Below, piece after piece: positions 24,636 through 34,616 of a DNA stretch of 64,000 nt. Source of the stretch: Halorhodospira halochloris (lineage in GTDB: Bacteria; Pseudomonadota; Gammaproteobacteria; Nitrococcales; Halorhodospiraceae). The notes under the pieces were generated by a model. It was not told the DNA's origin. It did no database searches and saw nothing but the letters and a program-made list of their open reading frames with translations. The stretch covers positions 1,364,001-1,428,000 of the forward strand of contig NZ_AP017372.2 of the NCBI RefSeq assembly GCF_002356555.2, in the 5' to 3' direction. Numbering within the stretch: position 1 is the stretch's first letter; every line of letters starts with the position of its first letter. Made by a program: the position numbers and the translations under genes.

Positions 24636-25862
24636 CTATTGATCCAGCATCCCTTCAATGTCAAAGCCAATTAGAACTTTAATATCTGCTCCGTCGGGTA
24701 ATTCTTCGCGCTCATCCACTAACTGATTGCCTGGCAGGGCGCGTGCTAGCTGTACCGCCTCGTCACGGTGCTCTTCCAGGTAACGAATTACTGTGCGATC
24801 TCTAGTTGGAGAATCTGGGTCATCCTGGCTATCTGTGACGGTTAAGTTGATGGCACTGATAGTATCTACTACTAAAGGCATCAGCTCACTGATGCCGGAT
24901 TGATTGAGTATTATCACCGCTGCGGTTTCAGGTTCGCGTTCACCTTCTTCCAGCATACGCATTTCCAAGTTGCGAACACTCCGGGCAAGATTAGTTAGAC
25001 GCTCTTCCAGAGCGGATATGCTGTCGTCATGATCTGAAGCGCTGACGCCAGTGGTTCGCTGTTGCGGGGCGGCAGCCCGGTGGCCATAGGTAAAGGTTAC
25101 AAAGATTGCACTTTCAGGTTCCGCGCCATTTTGCAACAAATCTAACTGAGATATGACGTGGATATGGCTATTATTATCGAGATTAAAACTTACCCCAGGA
25201 CGTACAGATAGACTATCCTGCTCACTGCGGGGGTTAGACTCTACCCCGCTTGTTCCCCTTATGCCCAGGTAAGGTTTGATGTTTGGATCTTCAATATCGA
25301 ACTCGGCACCAGCCTCAAGAGTGAGTAGGCCGGCTGATCTGTACGATCCAGGGCCGGGGTCTTCGTCGGGGCGACGTTGATCAACTTCTTCCCAACTACC
25401 CCGGAGGTGTACCCTGCCGCCATCCCACCAGGTTTTATTTACTATATCTGCGCGAATGCCAAAGTTATCCGATCCACTTCCCAATCCCCTATCTTCGCTG
25501 CTCGGAGCGATAGTAGTGTAAGCTTGGACAGTGCCCTTCAGATCACTCCCATTGAAAAGCTGGTATGCAATTACTCCCGACAATGAACTGCGCATACCGC
25601 TATCTTCGGTCTCAAAGTCATAGCGATGCGGGGCCACGATGGTTAGATCAATAGGCCCATCCAGGCCAATCCTCACTCCAGCTATAGCATCACCCACGCT
25701 GCCATGCTTGCTACTGTAGTTTATGTAGCCGCCGGTAACCTGGGCATCATAAGAGCCGCTGCCTAACACATCAGTTTGGGCAGGGAAGGGGGAGGCTGCG
25801 GCTCCGCTACCAGCAGTCGCCGCAGCCAATAACGCAACGCTCAGAAGACATTTGCGTTTCAC
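24636..25862 (-). CDS. Outer-membrane barrel-like protein with C-terminal LytR_C-like domain
   Basis: 408 residues. The signal peptide is MKRKCLLSVALLAAATAGSG...AAA (about 1-24). Residues 30-265 are beta-rich with a repeated strand pattern (GGYINYSSKHGSVGDAIAGVRIG, VRPGVSFNLD, IFVTFTYGHRA), resembling a transporter-type outer-membrane barrel. Residues 275-312 form a predicted coiled coil (DSISALEERLTNLARSVRN). Residues 318-405 resemble LytR_C: VIILNQSGISELMPLVVDTI, RTVIRYLEEHRDEAVQLA and GADIKVLIGFDIEG. It ends 17 bases before hemN begins its reading in the same direction (hemN is upstream). Domain calls are by eye; function is unknown. Confidence 0.75.
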   Translation of the reverse strand: MKRKCLLSVALLAAATAGSGAAASPFPAQTDVLGSGSYDAQVTGGYINYSSKHGSVGDAIAGVRIGLDGPIDLTIVAPHRYDFETEDSGMRSSLSGVIAYQLFNGSDLKGTVQAYTTIAPSSEDRGLGSGSDNFGIRADIVNKTWWDGGRVHLRGSWEEVDQRRPDEDPGPGSYRSAGLLTLEAGAEFDIEDPNIKPYLGIRGTSGVESNPRSEQDSLSVRPGVSFNLDNNSHIHVISQLDLLQNGAEPESAIFVTFTYGHRAAAPQQRTTGVSASDHDDSISALEERLTNLARSVRNLEMRMLEEGEREPETAAVIILNQSGISELMPLVVDTISAINLTVTDSQDDPDSPTRDRTVIRYLEEHRDEAVQLARALPGNQLVDEREELPDGADIKVLIGFDIEGMLDQ

Positions 25863-25879
25863 AGGGTTACAGCACCTTT

Positions 25880-27274
25880 CTAAAGCACTTTGCTATAGCG
25901 TTTGCCTTGCGTAGCTTCACGCTCAAGATAGGCGTCAAATGCCATGGCTACGTGACGTAGCATCAAGCGACCGCGAGGCAAGACTTGAATCCTCTCGCTA
26001 TTTATATCGACTAGACCGTCGTCAACTAAAGGCTCAAGTCTTTCTATCTCCGCAGCAAAGTGGTCCTTAAAGTCTATGCCATGTTTTTTCTCGACCTCAG
26101 CAAACTGCAGTTGAGAGTGGCACATTAACTCAATTATGACTTCTCGGCGGAGGAGATCTTCTGCGCTTAACTCCAGTCCACGGAAGACTGCTAGTCTGCC
26201 GTTGGCAATACGCTCTTTATAATCCTCAGGTTCACGTAAATTCTGGCTATATGTCGGGCCAATCTTGCCTATTGAGGTAGACCCCAGAGCAATTAGATCG
26301 CAGTCCGCTCGGGTCGAGTAACCCTGGAAGTTGCGATGGAGTGTGCCTTGCTTTTGGGATTTGGCTAGCTCGTCTTCAGGTAGGGCGAAGTGGTCCATGC
26401 CGATAAAAACATAACCAGCATCAGTGAGCTTTTCTATAGTTCTCCCGAATAAGGTCAACTTCTCCTCGGGTCCGGGCAAATCATCTTCTTTGATCTGTTT
26501 TTGTATCTTGAATAAGTGAGGCAGGTGAGCGTAATTATATATTGCAAGACGCTCGGGGCGAATGTCGATTATCTCGTCAAGAGTCTGCTCGAATGACTCG
26601 GCAGTCTGTTTGGGCAGGCCGTAGATGAGGTCAACGTTTGTCGAACGGAACCCGTAGCGGCGTCCCTCTTCAATTATTGAGCGGCACAGCTCAGGACTTT
26701 GCTCGCGGTTTACCGCTTTTTGTACCGTCGAATTAAGATCTTGAACTCCAACGCTCATGCGGTTAAAGCCGAGTTCAGCAAGACGGGAGACGGACTCGAG
26801 ATGGAAATCTCGGGGATCAATCTCGATTGAAAACTCACGCTTATCACTTTCCTCGAGATTGAAGTGCTCGCGTAGATTTTGAACCAGCCTAGCTATGTCC
26901 TCATCACGCAAATAGTTCGGCGTGCCCCCACCAAGATGGAGTTGCTCGACGCGTCTGTTGTCGTCGAATAGCTCGCTCTGCATAGCGATCTCGCGGAAGA
27001 CGTGCTCCAGGTATTCTTCGGCGTGCCGATAATTGGCCGTGACTATTTTATTGCACGCACAGTAGAAGCAGACATTACTGCAGAAGGGGACGTGCATGTA
27101 TACAGACAGGGGCTTGGGGTTAGGCACCTCATTGCTGGCCCGGGCTGCAGCGGCATAGGATTGGTCATCAAAATCTTCGTGGAACTGTGGTGCAGTCGGG
27201 TAAGAAGTGTAGCGGGGTCCGCTGACATCGTAGCGGCGCAGCAAGTCGCGGTCGAATTGGAGACGTTGTTCCAT
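25880..27274 (-). CDS. hemN: Oxygen-independent coproporphyrinogen III oxidase
   Basis: Radical SAM enzyme that decarboxylates coproporphyrinogen III to protoporphyrinogen IX without oxygen. 464 residues, matching E. coli HemN. The cluster motif is CSNVCFYCACNK (CxxxCxxCxC), with the N-terminal SGPRYTSYPTAP and the family motifs LHLGGGTPNYL, FSIEIDPRDF and NVDLIYGLPKQT. It implies that the organism makes haem or bacteriochlorophyll precursors anaerobically. I saw no clear FNR half-sites in the 70 bases upstream. Confidence 0.96.
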   Translation of the reverse strand: MEQRLQFDRDLLRRYDVSGPRYTSYPTAPQFHEDFDDQSYAAAARASNEVPNPKPLSVYMHVPFCSNVCFYCACNKIVTANYRHAEEYLEHVFREIAMQSELFDDNRRVEQLHLGGGTPNYLRDEDIARLVQNLREHFNLEESDKREFSIEIDPRDFHLESVSRLAELGFNRMSVGVQDLNSTVQKAVNREQSPELCRSIIEEGRRYGFRSTNVDLIYGLPKQTAESFEQTLDEIIDIRPERLAIYNYAHLPHLFKIQKQIKEDDLPGPEEKLTLFGRTIEKLTDAGYVFIGMDHFALPEDELAKSQKQGTLHRNFQGYSTRADCDLIALGSTSIGKIGPTYSQNLREPEDYKERIANGRLAVFRGLELSAEDLLRREVIIELMCHSQLQFAEVEKKHGIDFKDHFAAEIERLEPLVDDGLVDINSERIQVLPRGRLMLRHVAMAFDAYLEREATQGKRYSKVL

Positions 27275-27347
27275 AGCGAGACCTTCAGCCTTTTTCGAAA
27301 ATAGAGATAATGTTTTACATTAACTACGCATTACTCTGCTTCACCTG

Positions 27348-28565
27348 TCAGCCGGTATAACGGCGTAGGGCTAGTGTAGCGTTCGTTCCCCCAAAACCGA
27401 AACTATTGGACAGTACGGTATCCAGCGAAACATTTTCGCGGGTCTCGGTGACTATGGGCACATTTGCTGCTTCGGGGTCTAGATCTTCAATATTTATTGA
27501 GGGGGAGATGAAGCCATGCTCCATCATAAGCATAGCGTATATGGCTTCCTGAACGCCTGTAGCACCTAGGGAGTGCCCGGTCAGCGATTTGGTCGAGGAT
27601 ATCGGTGGAATATCATTGCCAAAGACATTGCGAAGCGCTTCAATTTCTGTGATGTCACCTGCCGGCGTACTGGTGCCGTGGGTATTGACGTAATCGACTT
27701 TGCCCTCAACTCCACTAAGGGCTTGCTGCATGCAGCGGGTGGCACCTTCGCCTGATGGGGCAACCATATCGTAACCATCTGATGTAGAACCGAATCCGAC
27801 CACCTCCGCGATTATTGGTGCGCCGCGCTCCAGGGCGTGATCCAAGGCCTCAACTACTACCATGCCGCCCCCGCCAGCTATCACAAAGCCATCCCTGTTG
27901 GCATCATATGGGCGCGAGGCCTTCTCTGGGGTCTCGTTATATTTAGTCGTTAGGGCCCCCATGCCGTCGAACAGTTGAGTCAGGCTCCAGTGTTCCTCCT
28001 CGCCACCGCCGGCGAAGACTATATCTTGCTTGTCGAGTTGAATCTGCTCCATAGCGGCGCCTATGCAGTGGGCACTAGTAGCACACGCAGAGGTTATGGA
28101 GAGGTTAACCCCTTTAATAGCAAAAGGAGTAGCCAAGCAAGCCGACACTGTACTGCCCATGGTACGGGTTACCCCGTACGGCCCAATCTTGCGGACACCG
28201 CGCTGACGCAAGGTATCAGTGGCGTTGACGATATTAGCGGTTGAGGCGCCACCGGATCCTGCGATCAGGCCTGTGCGGGGATTGGATATGTGGTTCTGTT
28301 CAAGCCTGGCGTCGGCAATGGCTTGATCCATGGCTATGTAGCTATAGGCAGCGGCATCACCCATGAAACGCATGGTCTTGCGGGGGATGTGATCTTGAAC
28401 GTCGATCTCGCAGCTACCAGCTACCAAGCTGCGCAGTCCTACTTCTTCATATTCCGGGCGGTATTTTATCCCCGAGCGCCCGGCCCGCAGTGATGCAACA
28501 ACCTCCTCTCGATTGTTGCCGATGCAGGAGACTATACCTAGACCAGTTATAACTACTCGACGCAC
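27348..28565 (-). CDS. fabB: 3-oxoacyl-ACP synthase I
   Basis: Condensing enzyme that elongates unsaturated and saturated acyl-ACPs. 405 residues with the Cys-His-His triad: [26 protein letters not shown] and [12 protein letters not shown]. The C-terminal [18 protein letters not shown] is typical. It lies 32 bases downstream of fabA, forming the standard fabAB unit for anaerobic synthesis of unsaturated fatty acids. Confidence 0.96.
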   Translation of the reverse strand: MRRVVITGLGIVSCIGNNREEVVASLRAGRSGIKYRPEYEEVGLRSLVAGSCEIDVQDHIPRKTMRFMGDAAAYSYIAMDQAIADARLEQNHISNPRTGLIAGSGGASTANIVNATDTLRQRGVRKIGPYGVTRTMGSTVSACLATPFAIKGVNLSITSACATSAHCIGAAMEQIQLDKQDIVFAGGGEEEHWSLTQLFDGMGALTTKYNETPEKASRPYDANRDGFVIAGGGGMVVVEALDHALERGAPIIAEVVGFGSTSDGYDMVAPSGEGATRCMQQALSGVEGKVDYVNTHGTSTPAGDITEIEALRNVFGNDIPPISSTKSLTGHSLGATGVQEAIYAMLMMEHGFISPSINIEDLDPEAANVPIVTETRENVSLDTVLSNSFGFGGTNATLALRRYTG

Positions 28566-28597
28566 TGTGGCCCTCCTTTCGGCTCTAGCATGAGCAT

Positions 28598-29131
28598 TCA
28601 GTCCTTGTTGGTGCGCTCCAACTCACCAGCATTTTGAAACAAGCCCACCTTTAGGTCGTAGGCCTCATAGATCGGCTTGCCATCAACATAGACAATACCA
28701 TCAGCAATGCCCATGACTAACCGTCTATTGATCAACCTCTTCAACTCTATATTGTACGTAACCAGCCGGTTCTCGGGGAGTATCTGGCCCGTAAACTTGA
28801 CTTCTCCACAGCCGAGCGCGCGCCCCGCGCCGTTGCCGCCGATCCAGCCTAGGAAGAAGCCAACCATTTGCCATAGGGCATCAAGACCCAAGCACCCCGG
28901 CATGACAGGGTCACCGCGAAAGTGGCAGTTGAAAAACCACAAGTCTGGGTGGACATCCAACTCCGCTACCATCTCACCCTTGCCATGCTGACCGCCATGC
29001 TCATTGATTCGTGTTATGCGGTCAAACATGAGCATATTGGGGGCCGGTAGCTGAGGGTTGCCAGGTCCAAACAAGCGTCCGTGGCCGCTTAGTAACAGTT
29101 CTTCATAGTTATAGCTATGTTGCTTTTCCAT
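28598..29131 (-). CDS. fabA: 3-hydroxydecanoyl-ACP dehydratase/isomerase
   Basis: Introduces the double bond at the C10 stage by dehydrating 3-hydroxydecanoyl-ACP and isomerising the product. 177 residues. The catalytic His is in [17 protein letters not shown] and the catalytic Asp in [12 protein letters not shown], both exact family patterns. A ribosome-binding site AAGG precedes ATG 29131. fabB follows in the same transcript. Confidence 0.96.
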   Translation of the reverse strand: MEKQHSYNYEELLLSGHGRLFGPGNPQLPAPNMLMFDRITRINEHGGQHGKGEMVAELDVHPDLWFFNCHFRGDPVMPGCLGLDALWQMVGFFLGWIGGNGAGRALGCGEVKFTGQILPENRLVTYNIELKRLINRRLVMGIADGIVYVDGKPIYEAYDLKVGLFQNAGELERTNKD

Positions 29132-29240
29132 GCTGACCTTCTGTCAGTTTCTCAAATGGGATACGAGAGCGCCTATCTGTGGGTCCATATCGTACACGCT
29201 CCCAAGATGTCTGGCCACGTAAATTATCCTTATTGCCATG

Positions 29241-29392
29241 GTGGCACCCTTAAAAACTGCGCCTAAGCCAATTAGTTGCCCCGGTGTGGAGGACACCGTG
29301 AATCCACCCCTGGAGGTTTCATGGCGCCATGCATGGCGCCAAGATCTCCAAACCGGGGCAACTAATTGGCTTAGGCGCAGTTTTAGAGGAGC
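29241..29392. repeat. Palindromic element upstream of fabA
   Basis: Arms ACTGCGCCTAAGCCAATTAG and CTAATTGGCTTAGGCGCAGT continue into GTTGCCCCGGTGTGGAG and its near complement. The core is in the GACACCGTGAATCCACCCC orientation. CCATG flanks both sides (29236-29240 and 29393-29397). It occupies most of the 29132-29514 gap, within about 110 bases of the fabA start; the rest contains no supported gene. Confidence 0.9.
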
Positions 29393-29514
29393 CCATGTGA
29401 GGGCACGCACGACGCTACTAGTTAACCCCGGTCATATAAGCATTTAATGAACCGGGGTTGTGCGCCAGCCAAGCCTCTATAAACATAGCTTATGAGGTTT
29501 GGGCATGGCAGTAG

Positions 29515-30048
29515 TCATTCATTTTCACGAATTTTAGCCGACACCTCATCGCGCAGATCGGGGTCCATATCCATGGCATTAGCTATTTCCGAATATTCCG
29601 GGACACTGAGCCCGTTATCCTCTATAGCCCTAACCATGTCGTCGTTAGCTTGCTCTTGTAGTTCACGCGCCTGCTCGCCACCGTCGGCCTGCTGGATATC
29701 GGATGTATAATCCTCTTGAATTTCAATGATCTCAAGGTATGCATCTACAAAACGCTCGATCTGCTGATCGCTGAATGTCGAGCGCTGTGGCTCGGGAGGT
29801 GCCATACCAGGATCTTGCTGCTGCATTCCCGGATCTTGCTGCTCCATCCCCGGTTGCTGCCCCATGCCGGGGTCTTCTTGTCCCATGCCGGGCTGCTGCT
29901 GCATCCCGGGGTCCTCTTGTTGCATACCAGGATCTTGCCCTGGGGGTGGCTCAGCACCCATCTGAGCTGTGGCAGTGACGGCGGTAGCACCTAGTAAGAG
30001 TGTAGTTACTGTTGCGGATATCGAATGCTTCAAGTGCCCATGTTGCAT
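29515..30048 (-). CDS. Secreted DUF4168 protein with DPGM/QPGM repeats
   Basis: 177 residues from ATG 30048, preceded by GGAGAG. A signal peptide (ISATVTTLLLGATAVTATA) is followed by a low-complexity stretch of about 45 residues made of DPGM and QPGM units separated by Gln/Glu. The C-terminal 75 residues (FSDQQIERFVDAYLEIIEIQ ... EYSEIANAMDMDPDLRDEV) match the DUF4168 pattern. DUF4168 proteins are secreted and of unknown function. The repeat section probably varies in number between strains. Confidence 0.82.
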   Translation of the reverse strand: MQHGHLKHSISATVTTLLLGATAVTATAQMGAEPPPGQDPGMQQEDPGMQQQPGMGQEDPGMGQQPGMEQQDPGMQQQDPGMAPPEPQRSTFSDQQIERFVDAYLEIIEIQEDYTSDIQQADGGEQARELQEQANDDMVRAIEDNGLSVPEYSEIANAMDMDPDLRDEVSAKIRENE

Positions 30049-30356
30049 TAAGCTCTCTCCTTTTAACACCGTTCGCCGCCCGCCCCGCATCAGGTTGCTG
30101 GCATCCTATGCTCCGGATCTATCGAGTACTTGCGACAAAGGGGCAGACGGAACACGTCTATAGATCCTGTAACCTCGTACCCGGATTGACAGTGCAACAA
30201 GCGATGGGTTCCATAAGGCGGCTTTTCAAATCATCACTCCAGGGGTTACCATACCTTGCCTCAACAATCTGGGAGCCTCTAGCAGATGCCGCTGCGAACC
30301 ATGTAAAGCTCCCGTTCGAGTATCCTATCTATTTCATCCACCGTTAAGGGGACACC
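30049..30356. other. Divergent intergenic region (DUF4168 / prfC)
   Basis: About 300 bases between divergent genes. Short open frames exist but have no family-like sequence or convincing ribosome-binding sites. I see no palindromic element here. It presumably holds both promoters, though no strong sigma-70 pair stood out. Confidence 0.5.
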
Positions 30357-31910
30357 ATGCAGGAGACGTCTGCGGACGTTAGTAGCCGCCGTACATTCGC
30401 GATTATATCTCACCCTGATGCAGGGAAGACGACCCTAACCGAGAAGCTGCTCTACTATGGCGGCGCCATTCAGATGGCGGGCACAGTGAAGGGGCGCAAA
30501 TCCAAGCTGCATGCCACCTCGGATTGGATGGCCATGGAACAGGAGCGGGGCATCTCGGTGACGTCATCTGTTATGCAGTTTCCTTACCGCGGATGCCTGC
30601 TCAACCTGCTCGATACCCCTGGGCACGGGGACTTTTCTGAGGATACCTACCGAACCCTAACCGCTGTTGATTCGGCGCTGATGGTAATCGACGCAGCTAA
30701 AGGTGTTGAGCAGAGGACTGTCCAGCTCATGGATGTCTGCAGGATGCGCTCAACCCCCATTACAACCTTCATAAACAAGCTCGATCGCGAGGGTAGGGAT
30801 CCGGTAGAGCTGCTCGATGAGATCGAGTCGGTCCTGAAGATTCGCTGCGCTCCGGTTACCTGGCCGTTGGGCATGGGCAAGTCATTCCGCGGGGTCTATC
30901 ACCTGGAGCATGATCGCGTCCGCCTCTTTGCCGATGGTGAGGTTATTGAGGGGTTGGACAATCCTAGATTGGATCAGCTGTTCCCCTATGAGGTTGAGCA
31001 CTGGCGTGAGCAGATAGAGTTAGTCAGGGAGGCAAGTGAATCGTTCGATCATCAGCAATACCTCGATGGGGAGTTGACTCCGGTCTACTTCGGCTCGGCG
31101 ATCAACGATTTTGGCATCCGCGAGCTGCTCGATGACTTCACCGATCATGCCCCCGGGCCACTCAGCCGGGACGCCGGGAGGAGGGTAGCAGCGGAAGAGT
31201 CCACATTCAGTGGCTTTGTCTTCAAGATACAGGCCAATATGGACCCTCAGCACCGCGACCGCATAGCCTTTATGCGGGTCTGTTCAGGTCGCTTTGAGCC
31301 CGGGATGAAGCTTCATCAAGTGCGTACAGGCAAGGATGTAAAGGTCCCGCGCGCCACTACCTTCCTGGCTAGTGATAGATCGCACGCTGATACTGCTTTG
31401 CCGGGAGATATCATCGGCATCCACAATCACGGCACGATCATAATTGGGGATACGTTTACTGAGGGTGAGAAGCTTCACTTCAAGGGGATACCCGATTTTG
31501 CTCCGGAGCTTTTTCGGCGCGTCGTGTTGCGCGATCCGATGCGCATGAAGGCATTGCAAAAGGGTCTGCAGCAGCTGTGCGAAGAAGGAGCAACACAGCT
31601 TTTCCGCCCCCTCATAGGCAGTGAATGGATAGTAGGTGCTGTTGGAGCCTTACAGTTCGACGTGGCTGCCTACCGGCTGCGTAACGAGTATGGCGTCGAG
31701 TGTAGCTTTGAGCCAGTGCAGGTCTTTACTGCACGTTGGGTCGAATGTGACGACGCCAAGATGCTGGAGCGCTTCAAATCGCGCAACGAATCGGCCCTCG
31801 CCTATGACGGAACTGATGCGCTGGCTTATCTAGCACCCACTCGTGCCAATCTCGATATCACCCAGGAACGCTGGCCGGATGTGACCTTCCACGCCACCCG
31901 GGATCGCTAA
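30357..31910 (+). CDS. prfC: Peptide chain release factor 3
   Basis: Ribosomal GTPase that recycles RF1/RF2 after termination. 517 residues. G1 is [14 protein letters not shown], followed by [15 protein letters not shown]3 [18 protein letters not shown] and G4 [15 protein letters not shown] 30357 is preceded by AAGGGG. RF3 is distinguished from EF-G by its length and by the ending segment [23 protein letters not shown]. It is a single gene followed directly by a palindromic repeat. Confidence 0.96.
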   Translation: MQETSADVSSRRTFAIISHPDAGKTTLTEKLLYYGGAIQMAGTVKGRKSKLHATSDWMAMEQERGISVTSSVMQFPYRGCLLNLLDTPGHGDFSEDTYRTLTAVDSALMVIDAAKGVEQRTVQLMDVCRMRSTPITTFINKLDREGRDPVELLDEIESVLKIRCAPVTWPLGMGKSFRGVYHLEHDRVRLFADGEVIEGLDNPRLDQLFPYEVEHWREQIELVREASESFDHQQYLDGELTPVYFGSAINDFGIRELLDDFTDHAPGPLSRDAGRRVAAEESTFSGFVFKIQANMDPQHRDRIAFMRVCSGRFEPGMKLHQVRTGKDVKVPRATTFLASDRSHADTALPGDIIGIHNHGTIIIGDTFTEGEKLHFKGIPDFAPELFRRVVLRDPMRMKALQKGLQQLCEEGATQLFRPLIGSEWIVGAVGALQFDVAAYRLRNEYGVECSFEPVQVFTARWVECDDAKMLERFKSRNESALAYDGTDALAYLAPTRANLDITQERWPDVTFHATRDR

Positions 31911-32087
31911 CCGATGGCGCCTCACCCCCAAGAGGAGCAACGCAGCTTACTAGCTGTCCAGGAGTGGCAGTCATGGCGCCAGGGGGTGGCGCCATGAAGG
32001 CCCCCAAGGGATCGATTTACGGCGTCCTCCACTCCGTACCAAGTAAATGGCCCAGGTAAATAGCCCAGGGAAGTTTTGAGGTTCCCG
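31911..32087. repeat. Diverged palindromic element between prfC and a TraB-family gene
   Basis: The core GTCATGGCGCCAGGGGGTGG...ATTTACGGCGTCCTCCAC is recognisable. The arms are only partly complementary and the right one contains a small internal repeat (AAATGGCCCAGGT / AAATAGCCCAGGG). It ends GTTTTGAGGTTCCC. It fills the gap between the convergent genes. Confidence 0.7.
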
Positions 32088-32089
32088 CT

Positions 32090-33289
32090 TTAGGCACTGA
32101 TTAAGCGCTCAATGATCCGTGCACCAGCTAAATAGGTACCAGCTGCTGAGCCTATCGAGGCGAATAAGAAGACTAGCAGGGTCCGTGCCACTCGGTTAGT
32201 CCACCAGCCTTGCCAGCGGGTTACGTGTTTACGTAGGCTGCGAAAGTCGCCGACCCGAGGGCGGCGCACGGTCAGTTCAATCGCTGCGGCCACAAAACCA
32301 GCCCCAATAGTGGGATTTAATGACGTTAGCGGAGCCGCCAAGAAGGCACCCGCTACGGTAATCGGGTGCCCATAGGCGATGGCGACCCCTAATGCAGAGA
32401 GCCCGCCGTTGAGCAACACCCAAGTGGCCACCAGGGTCCATCCCAATTCAGGGCTTTGAGCAAAACCTAGCGCAAACCCCGACAGCACAATAACCACCAC
32501 CGCCCAGGCGAGGAATTTTGGCCACCGTGAAGGGGGAGGGCAGGTATCGAGCTCCTTGACCTCTGCAGCAGGTTTTGGGGTCGGTTGCTCCAGTGCTGAT
32601 GCCACACCTTCAAGGTGGCCAGCACCTAGCACTACCAAAACCTTGCGAAATTTGCCCGCACACTGCTCAAGCACCCGCGCTGCCATATAGCGATCGCGCT
32701 CTTCGATCAGTGGCTTATAAAGGGTCTTGCTGCTTTGGGCCATCTCGCGGAAGGTTGACTCCATTATGTCGCCCTTCTTGAGCCTTTCGACATCTTCAGA
32801 GTCAATCTTCTGCGAGGTGGCAACACTGGCTACTAGGCCGCCGATAAGCCCAAAGCGCTGATACCAGGGGACGTTGCGATAGAGGCGGCGCATGGTGGTG
32901 CCCACCTCACGATCAATGAGCACCAACTCGGCACCATTATCTTCGGCCTGTTGTGCCGCCGCTTTAAGCTCCGCCCCAGGCTCTACCCCGAGTTGCTCGG
33001 CGAGGCGTTGTTGATATGCGCCTAGGGCCAAGTTGGCCATAATCAGGCCTCCACGCCCCTCACGTAAAACCTGAAAAAGATCAAGGTTCTCCAAGTAGTG
33101 AGGGTCGGTTAGGCTGCGCAGCCGACTCTCGCAAAGTTCTACCGCAACCGCGTCGTATTGGCCACTGCCTATTTCAGCAATCACCTCATCGGTGCTGGCC
33201 TGGGATATGTGAGCTGTGCCAAGAAGAACTATCTCTGTGCCATCAACCGTAATGGTTTTGCGTGGACCAGCTGTTGCGGTATCTGCCAT
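32090..33289 (-). CDS. TraB/PrgY (TIKI-like) family membrane protein
   Basis: 399 residues from ATG 33289, eight bases after GGAG; upstream codons in frame are not family-like. The N-terminal domain has LLGTAHISQAST, VELCESR and VVLGAGHLEG, the conserved Gly/His/Glu pattern of the TraB/TIKI/erythromycin-esterase-like fold. The C-terminal half has about four membrane segments, including a loop HPITVAGAFLAAPLTSLNP typical of the family. Relatives are proposed metalloproteases or pheromone-processing proteins; the bacterial role is uncertain. It is divergent from mtfA. Confidence 0.85.
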   Translation of the reverse strand: MADTATAGPRKTITVDGTEIVLLGTAHISQASTDEVIAEIGSGQYDAVAVELCESRLRSLTDPHYLENLDLFQVLREGRGGLIMANLALGAYQQRLAEQLGVEPGAELKAAAQQAEDNGAELVLIDREVGTTMRRLYRNVPWYQRFGLIGGLVASVATSQKIDSEDVERLKKGDIMESTFREMAQSSKTLYKPLIEERDRYMAARVLEQCAGKFRKVLVVLGAGHLEGVASALEQPTPKPAAEVKELDTCPPPSRWPKFLAWAVVVIVLSGFALGFAQSPELGWTLVATWVLLNGGLSALGVAIAYGHPITVAGAFLAAPLTSLNPTIGAGFVAAAIELTVRRPRVGDFRSLRKHVTRWQGWWTNRVARTLLVFLFASIGSAAGTYLAGARIIERLISA

Positions 33290-33415
33290 TCTGAAAGCTC
33301 CGGTGTAAAATAAGCGTACGGATGTATCTGAGTTTGGGTGGTCCTGCTCGCCAACAATAAGCGCAATAGTATGTACCAGAGATAAGACAAAACCCAAGGG
33401 CTGGAGGTGAGCGGC

Positions 33416-34270
33416 ATGGGCTGGATACGCAATTGGCGGCGCCGTAGGGTAGCCAACAGTAGGCGAATGCCTGCCAACTCATGGCCCCATGCTGAATCTG
33501 CTCTGCCTGGGCTACGCCGACTCGATTGGCAATTGCGTCAACAAATTGATGAATACGCAGTAGTTTTCCTTGCTGAAAAGAACTTTGAGGCAGTCGCTGG
33601 GGCTCGTCCCAGTGAAGGGCAGCTTGGCGCTATAGCAATCCAGGCAGTGTTACCGGTTCTTAGGTTGGGACTTGATTGGTACCTGCCGTGGAAGAGTGTA
33701 CTGCTCTACCCTGGGGGGTTTGTGGCTGCCCATGAATATCAGGATGAATTCGGTGTTGTGCACGTTGGGCAGAGCCCCTTGATCGGAGAGGCCTGGGAAA
33801 AAGGCCCTCTTATTCTATCGCTGGAGGATGCCCTCGACCCGGAACCCGGGAGCTGCGTTGTGATCCATGAATGTGCCCACAAGCTTGATATGTTGCAAGG
33901 GCAGGTTAATGGCTTACCGCCACTGCCGTATGAGATGGCGGTAGAAAGGTGGGCAGAGAGCTTTTCCAATGCCTTCAAAGAGACCGCCCGAGCTGATGCA
34001 GGGTGGGATGACACAGGGTATAACCCGGATAATCCAGTAGATCAGCCAGGGGACCACTTAGAGACTAACCTATGGGTTACTAACTCGGGGACTAGCCAAG
34101 AGCAGCTGCCGCGGGCCTTTGACACGTTTAGCTCGACCGATCCAGGAGAATTTTTTGCTGTTGCCTCGGAGGCCTATTTTGCTGATCCAGCTCGACTACG
34201 CAGTTCATTTCCCAAGGTTTTTGATCAACTTCATCAACTTTACGGTTGGCAAATGCCGGTTGGTCGCTAG
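33416..34270 (+). CDS. mtfA: MtfA-family zinc peptidase (M90)
   Basis: 284 residues from ATG 33416, seven bases after GGAGGT. The zinc site is HECAH (151-155) followed by KLDMLQG, with the more distal Glu in FFAVASEAYF. In E. coli MtfA binds the glucose repressor Mlc and has peptidase activity. Family features LYPGGFVAAHEY and GPLILSLEDA are present. Its 3' end is followed by two palindromic elements and it converges on the propionyl-CoA synthetase gene. Confidence 0.92.
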   Translation: MGWIRNWRRRRVANSRRMPANSWPHAESALPGLRRLDWQLRQQIDEYAVVFLAEKNFEAVAGARPSEGQLGAIAIQAVLPVLRLGLDWYLPWKSVLLYPGGFVAAHEYQDEFGVVHVGQSPLIGEAWEKGPLILSLEDALDPEPGSCVVIHECAHKLDMLQGQVNGLPPLPYEMAVERWAESFSNAFKETARADAGWDDTGYNPDNPVDQPGDHLETNLWVTNSGTSQEQLPRAFDTFSSTDPGEFFAVASEAYFADPARLRSSFPKVFDQLHQLYGWQMPVGR

Positions 34271-34301
34271 TGAATAAGCCACGCATGACGCCCAATCCTG
34301 G

Positions 34302-34446
34302 ATGGTAACCTCTCACTTCCCGGAGCCACTCAACTGCCCCGGTGTGGAGGTCTTGGCGCCAGGGATGGCGCCATGAAGCCTCCAGGGATGGATTCACGGC
34401 GTCCTCCACACCGGGGCAGTTGAGTGGCTCCGGGAAGTGAGAGGTT
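34302..34446. repeat. Palindromic element with perfect 41-bp arms
   Basis: Left arm 34309-34349 (CCTCTCACTTCCCGGAGCC...) is an exact inverted complement of 34404-34444. The core has the GTCTTGGCGCCAGGG orientation and matches the consensus closely. TCCTGG flanks both sides (34296-34301 and 34447-34452). The outer arm sequence differs from the CCTCTAAAAAC type yet is perfectly paired. Confidence 0.92.
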
Positions 34447-34484
34447 TCCTGGTTGGCGTCTAATATGTAAGCCTAAAAAAATCT

Positions 34485-34592
34485 TTGGACGCCATACGCA
34501 ACCCCAGCGGCAGTTATGGAACCACCATGGACGATTCCCCCTGGAGATCACAGCGCCATCCCTGGCACCATGAACTCCAAAGGGGGAGGGTA
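34485..34592. repeat. Decayed palindromic element
   Basis: A weak copy adjoining the previous element. CCCCCTGGAG and CTCCAAAGGGGG-type short arms surround CAGCGCCATCCCTGGCACCATGAA, a diverged core. It lies between convergent mtfA and prpE. Confidence 0.55.
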
Positions 34593-34616
34593 CTTATCAA
34601 ACGCAGCAATGGGGCA

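Noticed and set aside
29144-29410. 88-codon minus-strand frame between fabA and the DUF4168 gene
   Set aside because: Entirely repeat-encoded (VWRSWRHAWRHETSRGGF), so not a gene.
30012-30347. 111-codon frame ahead of prfC
   Set aside because: Starts inside the DUF4168 gene on the other strand, lacks family features and would overlap the prfC leader.
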